NCBI RefSeq assembly: GCF_000613185.1
Contig: NZ_CCBB010000001.1
Coordinates: 1,798,001-1,862,000, forward strand
Source of the DNA: Mycolicibacterium cosmeticum
GTDB taxonomy: Bacteria; Actinomycetota; Actinomycetes; Mycobacteriales; Mycobacteriaceae
Length of the DNA stretch: 64,000 bases
Direction: 5' to 3'
In this document: one piece after another, positions 57,410-64,000 of the stretch
How the letters are laid out: every line of letters starts with the position of its first letter
How positions within the stretch are numbered: the first letter of the stretch is position 1
Made by a program: the position numbers and the translations under genes
Notes under the pieces: model-generated
Seen by the model: the letters and a program-made list of their open reading frames with translations, nothing else
Told to the model about the DNA's origin: nothing
Database searches by the model: none

Positions 57410-58540
57410 TCAGTCTGTCGCTCGGGCCATCAACGCGATGCTGCTTCCGTACCGGCGCAGTGAGGATTTGGAGGCCAGCCGGTCATCGACCCGGGTGATC
57501 CGCTCCATGGTCGGCAGACCGAGATGCAGCCCCAGCTTTCCCAGCGCGATCAACGGATACCGGGTGAACGTCCCGTGGTGGATCACGGCCGCATTGTCGA
57601 AGGTGCGGAACAACGGCTGCACCCGCGTTTGCTCCATCGGCCGGCAGTTCACGCCGCGTTCCTGCTTGCCGAACACCTTGGTACCGGCGCGATATCCCGG
57701 TGCCCGCCAGGGTTCGATGGCGGCGAACTTGCCGCCCGCGGCGAGCACGCGACGGATCTCGGGGAAGGCACGTGCGGTGATGGTGTGATGCAGGCACCCT
57801 CCGGAGTACACCCGGTCGAAGCTGCCGGTCCGCAAGGGCATCTCTTCGGCGATCCCGACCGCGGCCCGGAATCTGTCGGCCACTCCGAAGGTCTCGGCGA
57901 GCGCCCTGGCGAACACCGCTTCGCCCAGCATCGGTGTCAGCAGCCAGGATTCGGCGGCTCCGGCCAACAGGAACTTCACCGCATGGATCCCACCGCCGCC
58001 CAGTTGCAGCGTCGTGCATCCCTCGACCGGGGAGATGTACGCGTACGCCTCGGCCTGGGAAGCCAGGTCATAGGTCGCGTCCAGCCAGTCGCGGCCGGGA
58101 AAGCGGCCGGCTCGCATCACCGGACGGACAACCTGATAGGCATCCGATCGCGACACATCCGCACGGGCGTCGGCGGCCACCGCGTTGTAGAAATCCATCT
58201 CCTCGTACGCCTCGCGGTACGGATCCAGGCCGGTGTCGATCTCGGCTGTCGTGTTGGCACCCACCAACATCTCGGGTGCCATCAGGATCGGGATGCCGTC
58301 GACGACCGGATACGCCCCACATCCGTCGCTGCGCAGCAGCAGCGTCGCCGGCACGTCGGTGTCACGGACGGAGGCCCAGTTCGCCGCCACCCGGTGTACC
58401 GACTCGCCGAGCACTTCGAACACCCGGTGGCGATCGGCCTCGACCAGCCGGTCGTGGGTGACCGGGCACACCACCATCTCCGAGATCCCCACTGCTGGCC
58501 TCCAACTCCTCTGGTCCGTCCGTACACCGTCGGCAGTCAT
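57410..58540 (-). CDS. Methyltransferase with N-terminal Trm112-like segment
   Basis: A 376-residue protein. Residues 20-95 resemble Trm112-type zinc ribbons with the cysteines reduced (MVVCPVTHDRLVEADRHRVF ... GCGAYPVVDGIPILM). The methyltransferase domain follows (CTTLQLGGGGIHAVKFLLAG for motif I, FDRVYSGGCLHHTITARAFP, VLAAGGKFAAIEPWRAPGYR). The start used is ATG 58540, two bases after the upstream gene's stop codon, which suggests coupling; the open frame further upstream belongs to that gene's antisense text. Confidence 0.78.
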   Translation of the reverse strand: MTADGVRTDQRSWRPAVGISEMVVCPVTHDRLVEADRHRVFEVLGESVHRVAANWASVRDTDVPATLLLRSDGCGAYPVVDGIPILMAPEMLVGANTTAEIDTGLDPYREAYEEMDFYNAVAADARADVSRSDAYQVVRPVMRAGRFPGRDWLDATYDLASQAEAYAYISPVEGCTTLQLGGGGIHAVKFLLAGAAESWLLTPMLGEAVFARALAETFGVADRFRAAVGIAEEMPLRTGSFDRVYSGGCLHHTITARAFPEIRRVLAAGGKFAAIEPWRAPGYRAGTKVFGKQERGVNCRPMEQTRVQPLFRTFDNAAVIHHGTFTRYPLIALGKLGLHLGLPTMERITRVDDRLASKSSLRRYGSSIALMARATD

Positions 58541-58542
58541 GC

Positions 58543-59280
58543 TCAGCACTTCCTGATGTAGACGTAGAGCATCGGCTGCAGCATTTGGGGAAGATGCTTG
58601 TCCGCCGACCGGATCAACCGGTAGACCCACGGCGAGCCGAAGTGATATGCCGGCTCGGCCGCGGTGCGCACCACGGCCACGTCGGCCCCGACGAAGGCGG
58701 CACGGAGCGCGCGGGGCGTGTTCAGCCGGTACCGCGTCGGGAATACATCCTCCGGAAGCCGGTCGGGCTGGATACTCGCCAACGCGGCGCTGTGGAATCG
58801 GTTGGGTACCAGCCGCGCCGCCGCCGCGACGTAACCCCAACGGTTCGGCGTGTACGCGGCGATCAACCCGCCCGGCTTGGTGACCCGCAACAACTCGCCC
58901 GCCACGAACCCGACATCCTCGAGATGCTCGAACACCGCCCTGGCGACCACCACGTCGAAGCGGCCGTCCTCGTACGGAAGCCGGGCGCCGGGGGTGATCA
59001 CCTCGGCGTGATCGAGGAACGGATTGTGCAACACCGCTTCCGTGACGTCACAGCCTTCGACATGAGCGCAGCGCCCGGTGAACACCATCAGGTTGCGCCG
59101 GTAATCGACCCGGTCCTGCAGCGGGGCTTCGCCGCGGCCGGCGCCGAAGTCGAGGACCTCGCTGTCGGGTTTGAGCACCGCGGCGATCTGGGAGTAGAAC
59201 GCGACGGTACCGTCGACGTGGGTGAACCCGCCGATACCCGTCTCCGGATAGAAACGACGATTGAGCTCATCGGTTTTCAT
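58543..59280 (-). CDS. SAM-dependent methyltransferase
   Basis: A 245-residue class I methyltransferase. Motif I is SEVLDFGAGRGEAPLQDRVD, then VEGCDVTEAVLHNPFLDHAE, FDVVVARAVFEHLEDVGFVA and VTKPGGLIAAYTPNRWGY. ATG 59280 (MKTDELNRRFYPETGIGG) matches the domain start. Third of three consecutive methyltransferase genes downstream of the GDP-mannose-3,5-epimerase-like gene, so the polymer is probably multiply methylated. Confidence 0.85.
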   Translation of the reverse strand: MKTDELNRRFYPETGIGGFTHVDGTVAFYSQIAAVLKPDSEVLDFGAGRGEAPLQDRVDYRRNLMVFTGRCAHVEGCDVTEAVLHNPFLDHAEVITPGARLPYEDGRFDVVVARAVFEHLEDVGFVAGELLRVTKPGGLIAAYTPNRWGYVAAAARLVPNRFHSAALASIQPDRLPEDVFPTRYRLNTPRALRAAFVGADVAVVRTAAEPAYHFGSPWVYRLIRSADKHLPQMLQPMLYVYIRKC

Positions 59281-59303
59281 GGCGACACACTTCTCGTCCA
59301 GGC

Positions 59304-60299
59304 TCAGCCGACGGCCCGCATGAGGGCGCGCGCGGTCATCTGGTCGTAGATCCACCGATAGGTGTGTTCCAGCCCGTCGGCGAGCCGCGTCGAGGGCTCC
59401 CAGTCGTACTGCGCCCGGATCATGGTGTTGTCGCTGTTGCGTCCGCGGACGCCGAGGGGCGCATCCAGCTTGTAGTGCCGGCGCACCTTGATGCCGGCGA
59501 TCTCTTCGATGAGATCGACCATCTGGTTGATGGTGACCAACTCCGAGCTGCCCACGTTCACCGGCTCGTGGTTCGCGCCCGCCGTCACCCGTAGCGTGCC
59601 CTCGACGCAGTCATCGATATACATGAAGCTCCGGGTCTGCTCGCCGTCGCCCCAGATCTCGATATCGCGTTGTCCCGACACGGCGGCCTGCGCCACCTTG
59701 CGGCACAGGGCGGACGGCGCCTTCTCCCGTCCTCCTTCGAATGTCCCGAACGGCCCGTAGACATTGTGATACCTGGCGATCCGGGTCTGCAGCGCATAGT
59801 CCTCGCGGAAGTGCCGGCACATCCGCTCGGTGAACAGCTTTTCCCACCCGTAGCCGTCTTCCGGCATTGCCGGGTAGGCGTCGCTCTCCTTGAGGCCCGG
59901 TACGTCGGCATCGGTCTGTTTGTCCGCGGCGTACACACAGGCCGAGCTCGAATAGAAGTACCGCTTCACCCCCGCGTCGCGGGCGGCCACCAGCATGTTG
60001 GTGCTGATCAGCACGGACAGCATGCATTCGGCCTTGTGTGTCTCGATGAAACCCATGCCACCCATGTCGGCGGCCAGCATGAAGACGGTGTCCACGCCGT
60101 CGACGGCATGGGAACAACCGACCGGCGTCGACAGATCCAGCCGCGCCGGTTCGATCTCCGGAGGAATCTGGTGCCATTCCGAGAACGGCTTGACGTCCGC
60201 CCCCCGGACCCGCGCCCCTTGTGCGACCAGCGCCCTCGTCAGGTGGCCCCCGATGAATCCTCCGGCTCCTGCGACGAGAACTGTTTGATTGCCGAACAT
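59304..60299 (-). CDS. GDP-mannose 3,5-epimerase homologue
   Basis: A 331-residue extended SDR strikingly like plant GDP-mannose 3,5-epimerase. NAD motif GAGGFIGG (residues 11-18), FMLAADMGGMGFIETHKAEC, GVKRYFYSSSACVYAADKQT with the catalytic Cys121, YGWEK with Tyr150 and Lys154, and RYHNVYGPFGTFEGGREKAP. The plant enzyme converts GDP-D-mannose to GDP-L-galactose and GDP-L-gulose. Conservation of the Cys argues for true double epimerisation rather than a 4,6-dehydratase. It would supply an L-hexose to this locus; no GDP-mannose synthesis gene is present in the window. Confidence 0.85.
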   Translation of the reverse strand: MFGNQTVLVAGAGGFIGGHLTRALVAQGARVRGADVKPFSEWHQIPPEIEPARLDLSTPVGCSHAVDGVDTVFMLAADMGGMGFIETHKAECMLSVLISTNMLVAARDAGVKRYFYSSSACVYAADKQTDADVPGLKESDAYPAMPEDGYGWEKLFTERMCRHFREDYALQTRIARYHNVYGPFGTFEGGREKAPSALCRKVAQAAVSGQRDIEIWGDGEQTRSFMYIDDCVEGTLRVTAGANHEPVNVGSSELVTINQMVDLIEEIAGIKVRRHYKLDAPLGVRGRNSDNTMIRAQYDWEPSTRLADGLEHTYRWIYDQMTARALMRAVG

Positions 60300-60332
60300 G
60301 TCGTTGTCTCCCTGGTCGTGGGTGATGGGTGG

Positions 60333-61571
60333 TCAGCGAGCGGGCGTGTACCCGGCCTGGTGCGCGGCCGCCTCGGCATGCGCTGCCGGTGTCCTGGCGG
60401 ACTTCAGCAGTCGTTCGAAACGGTCACCGATCTCGACGATGTCGAAGGATCGCTGTGCGTACTGCCGTCCGTTGCGGCCCAGGGTCCGGCGCAGGACGGG
60501 GTCGGTGAGAAGCTGCTTCAGCGCGGTGGCGGCGGCACCGTAATCCCCAGGAGGCGTGACGAGTCCGGCGTCTGCCGTACGCACCATCGATGCGATCGCA
60601 TTGTCCTGCGGCAGCACGGCGAGCACCGGGCGACCGGCGCACAGATAGTTCAAGATCTTGGACGGCACCGAGAAGCGGCTGGCGTCCCGTTCCAGAATGC
60701 CCAGTAGCACGTCGGCGCTGGCCAACATGTCCGGCAACTCCGCATAGGGCCGGTAGTCCATCAACATCAGCTTTTCGTCACCACCACAGTGCTTTTCCAG
60801 CCATTCCCGCCCGATGCCCTCGGATACCACGACGATGCGGCAGTCGTCCGGAATGCTGTGCAGTAACTCGGCGACGACGGCGGGATCATGCTTGAGTCCC
60901 AGAGTTCCGGCGTACATGACCACCTGGACGTCGTCGAGGCCATATCGGGCCGACCAGGGGTTGGCCCTCGGGCGCTGTGGGACCTCGTTCAGTGCACCCC
61001 AATTCGGGATGACCACAACCTTCGCCGGGTCCACCCGCCAAGCCGTGAGCCGCGCAAGGAAGGCGTCGCTGATCGGGACGATCCTGCTGGCCCGGTGCGC
61101 GATACGACGTTCCAATCGTTCTACGCCCCAGGCGATCACTGCCCCCATCCGGCCGAACCGCCGACGCGCGATGACACTGACGGCCTCACTGTGGATGTCC
61201 TGCCACCAGAAGACGAATGGGATGCGGCCGGCCTTGAGCACGAGCGAAACGATGTACAGCGGGATGGTCGGGAAGTTGGCGAAGACGGCGACATCGGGTC
61301 GCGACCGCAGGACGGCACGGGCACTGAGCCAGCCGTACCGCAGCTCCTGCGCACCACGACGGCCCGCGGCGTACCGGGCGAATTCGCCACCCAGGCTGAT
61401 GCCTTCGATCGACAGGGTGGGAGGATCGCCCGGCTGTATGGAGGTGGCACCGCGCCCGGTGGTGACGGAGGCGCAATACTGATGTGCGACGGTGTGCCCA
61501 CGAGCGGCCAATTCGCGGCTCAGCTGCAACTGACCCGGATGGCCGGCGAAATCGTGGATGACGATGTTCAC
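60333..61571 (-). CDS. GT4-family glycosyltransferase
   Basis: A 412-residue GT-B enzyme of the WcaI/capsular type. HDFAGHPGQLQLSRELAARG at the N-terminus, VFWWQDIHSEAVSVIARRRF in the middle, donor-binding VMYAGTLGLKHDPAVVAELL, and SRFSVPSKILNYLCAGRPVL with the Ser-Lys-Glu-like donor loop. ATG 61571. It lies 64 bases after the initiating transferase and probably adds the second sugar. Confidence 0.88.
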   Translation of the reverse strand: MNIVIHDFAGHPGQLQLSRELAARGHTVAHQYCASVTTGRGATSIQPGDPPTLSIEGISLGGEFARYAAGRRGAQELRYGWLSARAVLRSRPDVAVFANFPTIPLYIVSLVLKAGRIPFVFWWQDIHSEAVSVIARRRFGRMGAVIAWGVERLERRIAHRASRIVPISDAFLARLTAWRVDPAKVVVIPNWGALNEVPQRPRANPWSARYGLDDVQVVMYAGTLGLKHDPAVVAELLHSIPDDCRIVVVSEGIGREWLEKHCGGDEKLMLMDYRPYAELPDMLASADVLLGILERDASRFSVPSKILNYLCAGRPVLAVLPQDNAIASMVRTADAGLVTPPGDYGAAATALKQLLTDPVLRRTLGRNGRQYAQRSFDIVEIGDRFERLLKSARTPAAHAEAAAHQAGYTPAR

Positions 61572-61635
61572 CGAGGTCTCCTAGCGCGCATGCGATTCCT
61601 TGCTCGTCGGTTGGGTCGGGGGGTGTTGCAGGGAA

Positions 61636-63084
61636 TCACGATCCTCGATAGAACATCACCTCGCGGAAGGTCCGCAGGATGATCTTCACGTCCAGCCACA
61701 GCGACCAGTTCTCGATGTAGAAGTTGTCGTGCCGGGTCCGATCGGCGATCGAGGTGTCACCGCGCAGCCCACTCACTTGGGCAAATCCGGTGAGCCCGAC
61801 CTGCACTCGGTGCCGACAGGCATAGCGGTCGAATTCGGCCGAGAACCGCTCGACGAAATACGGCCGTTCCGGCCTCGGGCCCACCAGCGTCATGTCACCG
61901 CGCAGGATGTTCCAGAGCTGGGGCAGCTCGTCGATGGAGGTGTGGCGCAGGAATCGGCCGACGGGCCCGACACGATCATCCTGAGCGGCGCTCCACAGGG
62001 TCTGCGCCTCCACCTCACTGGCCGGGCGCATCGAACGGAACTTGAAGAGCTCGAACGTCTTCCCGTCACGCCCGACCCTGGTCTGCCGGAAGATCACGCC
62101 GCGCCCACCCTCGATGCGGACGGCCAGCGCGCTGACGACGAGGATGGGTAGCAACACGATCAGCGCAGTCGCGGCGACGACGATATCGAATGCCCGCTTG
62201 GTCAGTCGGGCCGGACCGTGCAGGTTCGGGTTGCCGATTCGCATGATGGGTATCGAGCCGATGTGGTCGGCCGCGCCCGTCAGGGTGTGGAAGTGATACA
62301 GCCGCGGGACCACGAGAACCTGGGTGCGCCCGCACACCGTGCTCCGGACCGCGTCGATGAGGGCGCGCTCCTGGAATTCGCCGTCGGCCACCAACAACGT
62401 GTCCGCGCCACTTCCGGACACCGCGATATCCAGGTCGGTGAGCCGGCCGAGGTGGGGCAGATACTGCCCAGCCGGTGCGGTCGGGCGATCATCGACGTAG
62501 CCGGCCAGTTCGAGTCCGTACTGCCGGTGATCGGCCACGATTCTGGCCAGTTCTGCGGTGAGCGGGCCGCCGCCGATCACTACGGTGCGGTGGGTCGCGA
62601 TGCCACTGCGGCGGCCGAGCGCGATGAGCCTGGTGCTCAGCACGCGGCCGGCGATGACGAGCAGCACTGCCTGAGAGGCGGTTTCGAGGAAGACCAGTAC
62701 CTGCTCCCTTTGGTGCAGATAGAGGATTATGGCTGCGACGACGGCCACTGCGGTGAGCAGCCGCGCCAGGATGGCGGGCAGTTCGTCGAGGACGCTGAGG
62801 TGCAGCCGAGCGATATACCGGCCGCCCCCGCTGAGCAGTGCGGTGCCGAGCACTGCGAGCGCCAGGGTCGCGAGCGGCTGCGGCGGCCGCCAGGCGAGAG
62901 GCGCCATCAGCAGCGCGAAATCCACGGCGGGGACTAGCATCCACGATCGCACCCGATGGATCAGGCCGACACCCACCGACGGCGTGACTGCACTCCGGGC
63001 GTGATCGAGGACCACCTGAGGTGCGACGTTGGTCAGTGACACCCGCGGCGCGAGCACCGACCTCGGTTCGAGAACCCCCGTCAT
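61636..63084 (-). CDS. Undecaprenyl-phosphate sugar phosphotransferase (WbaP/CpsE type)
   Basis: The initiating enzyme that transfers a hexose-1-phosphate to the lipid carrier. A 482-residue polytopic protein: four to five N-terminal transmembrane helices, a CoA-binding-like domain (ATHRTVVIGGGPLTAELARI), another helix (LTKRAFDIVVAATALIVLLP), and the catalytic C-terminal domain with VIFRQTRVGRDGKTFELFKF, RSMRP, HTSIDELPQLWNILRGDMTL and VGPRPERPYF. ATG 63084 begins MTGVLEPRSVLAPRVS; codons further upstream are less plausible. First gene of the long leftward operon. Confidence 0.92.
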   Translation of the reverse strand: MTGVLEPRSVLAPRVSLTNVAPQVVLDHARSAVTPSVGVGLIHRVRSWMLVPAVDFALLMAPLAWRPPQPLATLALAVLGTALLSGGGRYIARLHLSVLDELPAILARLLTAVAVVAAIILYLHQREQVLVFLETASQAVLLVIAGRVLSTRLIALGRRSGIATHRTVVIGGGPLTAELARIVADHRQYGLELAGYVDDRPTAPAGQYLPHLGRLTDLDIAVSGSGADTLLVADGEFQERALIDAVRSTVCGRTQVLVVPRLYHFHTLTGAADHIGSIPIMRIGNPNLHGPARLTKRAFDIVVAATALIVLLPILVVSALAVRIEGGRGVIFRQTRVGRDGKTFELFKFRSMRPASEVEAQTLWSAAQDDRVGPVGRFLRHTSIDELPQLWNILRGDMTLVGPRPERPYFVERFSAEFDRYACRHRVQVGLTGFAQVSGLRGDTSIADRTRHDNFYIENWSLWLDVKIILRTFREVMFYRGS

Positions 63085-63400
63085 GACCGAGAACCCCAAG
63101 GCCCGTGCGTATCTGCGTGCCGTGCCACCGCCATGTTCAACCCCCTGCAGCACCGATTACGGCTTGCCGGCGAGATCCGGCCACCCAAAGCCGTGGCCGC
63201 GGGCCGTCACGTCAACTGGCCCGTCCCCAGACTATTCACACGGGGGTAAATTGATAAATGAGGTGTTTCCCTATGCTTTTCCACCGCACCCCCCAAAGAC
63301 GGTTTGGGATAACGACTTTCGATGCCGACCACCGCAAGTACCCGGCCGGTCGCGTATCGCGACAGGTCGGGTGCGGGCGGCGCGTGGTCAGGAGTACCGG
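63085..63400. other. Intergenic region upstream of the WbaP-like gene
   Basis: These 316 bases hold no convincing gene; short frames are shadows with poor codon use. The middle part (about 63230-63300) is distinctly AT-richer than its surroundings and holds a promoter-like element (next entry). The rest shows no hairpin strong enough to call. Confidence 0.6.
63229..63271 (-). promoter_or_regulatory. Polysaccharide-locus element, copy 3, with -10
   Basis: On the reverse strand ATAGGGAAACACCTCATT (63274-63257) matches copy 1 closely: both read ATAGGG, then AAACACC, two variable bases, ATT. TAGTCT (63234-63229), the same -10 hexamer as copy 1, begins 37 bases after the GGGAAA start. The predicted leader to the WbaP-like ATG is about 137 bases. 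Confidence 0.55.
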
Positions 63401-63889
63401 TCAAACCTCGCACAGGCCGGTGCGGTCACAGATCTGCTTGCACGCTTCCAGCCGTTTCGGGTCTTCGTTACACCAGGCGGGATTCTTGCTGATGTTGTGA
63501 GCCGCCTGCCGTTCCTTCAGCGCCTTGCGCCCCTCGGGTGAGGCCGCCGAGTTTCCCGGTTTACCCGGCGCAGCGACAGGGGCGGTACAGTTCAGGTTCA
63601 CCAGGACTTCCTTGTCCGGTCCCTCACCGCTGGCGTCCAGGAACATCGAGTTCATCGAACTGACCACGATGCAGTCATCGGTGGCCACCTGATCACCGCT
63701 CACGGTGGCGATCACGGCCTTCTGATGCATCGAGGCGATCCGCGACTTGGCGTCGGCATACGTCATGCCGGCGTATACATCCGCCGACGCGACACCGGGA
63801 CCGAGCGCCGCTGAGATCGCAGCCATCGCAAACGTGGCCACGATGATCCCGCTGCGCCTCCCATGCCGCCCGAGTCCGTTGGATTTCAC
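63401..63889 (-). CDS. Small secreted cysteine-containing protein at the right edge of the locus
   Basis: A 162-residue exported protein. GTG 63889 was chosen because GGGAGG stands six bases upstream; the frame opens 13 codons earlier. The signal peptide is SGIIVATFAMAAISAALGPG with cleavage after VASA. The mature domain DVYAGMTYADAKSRIASMHQ, ATVSGDQVATDDCIVVSSMN has a two-stranded PASTA-like pattern seen in small mycobacterial secreted proteins, and the tail carries four Cys (PAWCNEDPKRLEACKQICDR, TGLCEV). Shares its promoter element with the secreted-protein gene at 42398. Confidence 0.75.
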   Translation of the reverse strand: MKSNGLGRHGRRSGIIVATFAMAAISAALGPGVASADVYAGMTYADAKSRIASMHQKAVIATVSGDQVATDDCIVVSSMNSMFLDASGEGPDKEVLVNLNCTAPVAAPGKPGNSAASPEGRKALKERQAAHNISKNPAWCNEDPKRLEACKQICDRTGLCEV

Positions 63890-63956
63890 CCGAATCCTCC
63901 CGTTCACCCGATTGAGTTGGGGCGCCACCGAAATCGATGCGTCGCTCGTCGGCTAG

Positions 63957-64000
63957 ACGCTAATCGCGGGCGACGTCGAGGTGAATCGGGTGTTTCCCCC
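63957..64000 (-). promoter_or_regulatory. Polysaccharide-locus element, copy 2, with -10
   Basis: On the reverse strand GGGGGAAACACCCGATTC (64000-63983) is identical to 42268-42285. TAGCGT (63962-63957) follows 36 bases after the GGGAAA start, 68 bases before the secreted-protein GTG. The window ends at the first base of the element, so the identity may extend further. Confidence 0.6.

Noticed and set aside
63983..64000. The 18-base repeat pair as attachment or transposon end sites
   Set aside because: Each copy has a fixed relation to a downstream gene and a -10-like hexamer, and a third diverged copy exists inside the locus; no recombinase is nearby.

Overview
The window is a high-GC actinobacterial chromosome segment, almost certainly from a fast-growing mycobacterium (Mycolicibacterium type). 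The conserved genes follow the order I recall from the Mycobacterium tuberculosis Rv1020 to Rv0999 block: mfd, a TetR gene, tRNA-Gln, glmU, prsA, lpqT, rplY, pth, pks16, ispE, ksgA, rpfB, tatD, metG, pabB, rsmI, pmt, arcA, alkB. Mycobacterial lipoprotein families, ATGA/GTGA start-stop overlaps, GTG/TTG starts and probable leaderless promoters agree with this. No integrase, transposase, CRISPR array or rRNA was found.

Bases 1-30,100 are mostly the conserved core: transcription-coupled repair, cell-wall precursor synthesis, PRPP synthesis, translation, isoprenoid and folate steps, resuscitation and protein mannosylation. Inserted among them are a degenerate LysA-like protein, a DrrAB-type ABC exporter, an iron-sulfur protein with a palindrome over its promoter, a soluble Ser/Thr kinase, an asparaginase that seems to start at CTG on the ksgA stop codon, and an oxidoreductase plus ECF41-type sigma factor behind a matching promoter.

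Bases 30,125-36,045 are an accessory catabolic island between pmt and the photolyase/arcA genes. Two divergent arms (LysR, DUF3500, RraA and a 70-codon ORF; then SDR, VOC, acetoacetate-decarboxylase-like and PPOX/F420 genes) share a short central promoter region with a perfect palindrome. Bases 36,084-42,244 return to conserved genes (photolyase, arginine deiminase, SoxR with a SoxR-like box, AlkB) and a group of lipoproteins.

Bases 42,268-64,000 hold a complete-looking Wzx/Wzy-type surface polysaccharide locus: a WbaP-like initiating sugar transferase, four glycosyltransferases, a flippase, a polymerase, a Wzc-type chain-length regulator fused to a tyrosine kinase, a DUF4012 protein, a UDP-sugar epimerase, a GDP-mannose 3,5-epimerase homologue and six methyltransferases. 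The genes form four alternating blocks. An 18-base element is repeated exactly upstream of the two small secreted-protein genes at its edges. A close relative precedes the WbaP operon and weaker ones precede the FkbM and epimerase genes, each 33-37 bases before a -10-like hexamer. This suggests one regulator for the locus, which is the most novel feature of the window.
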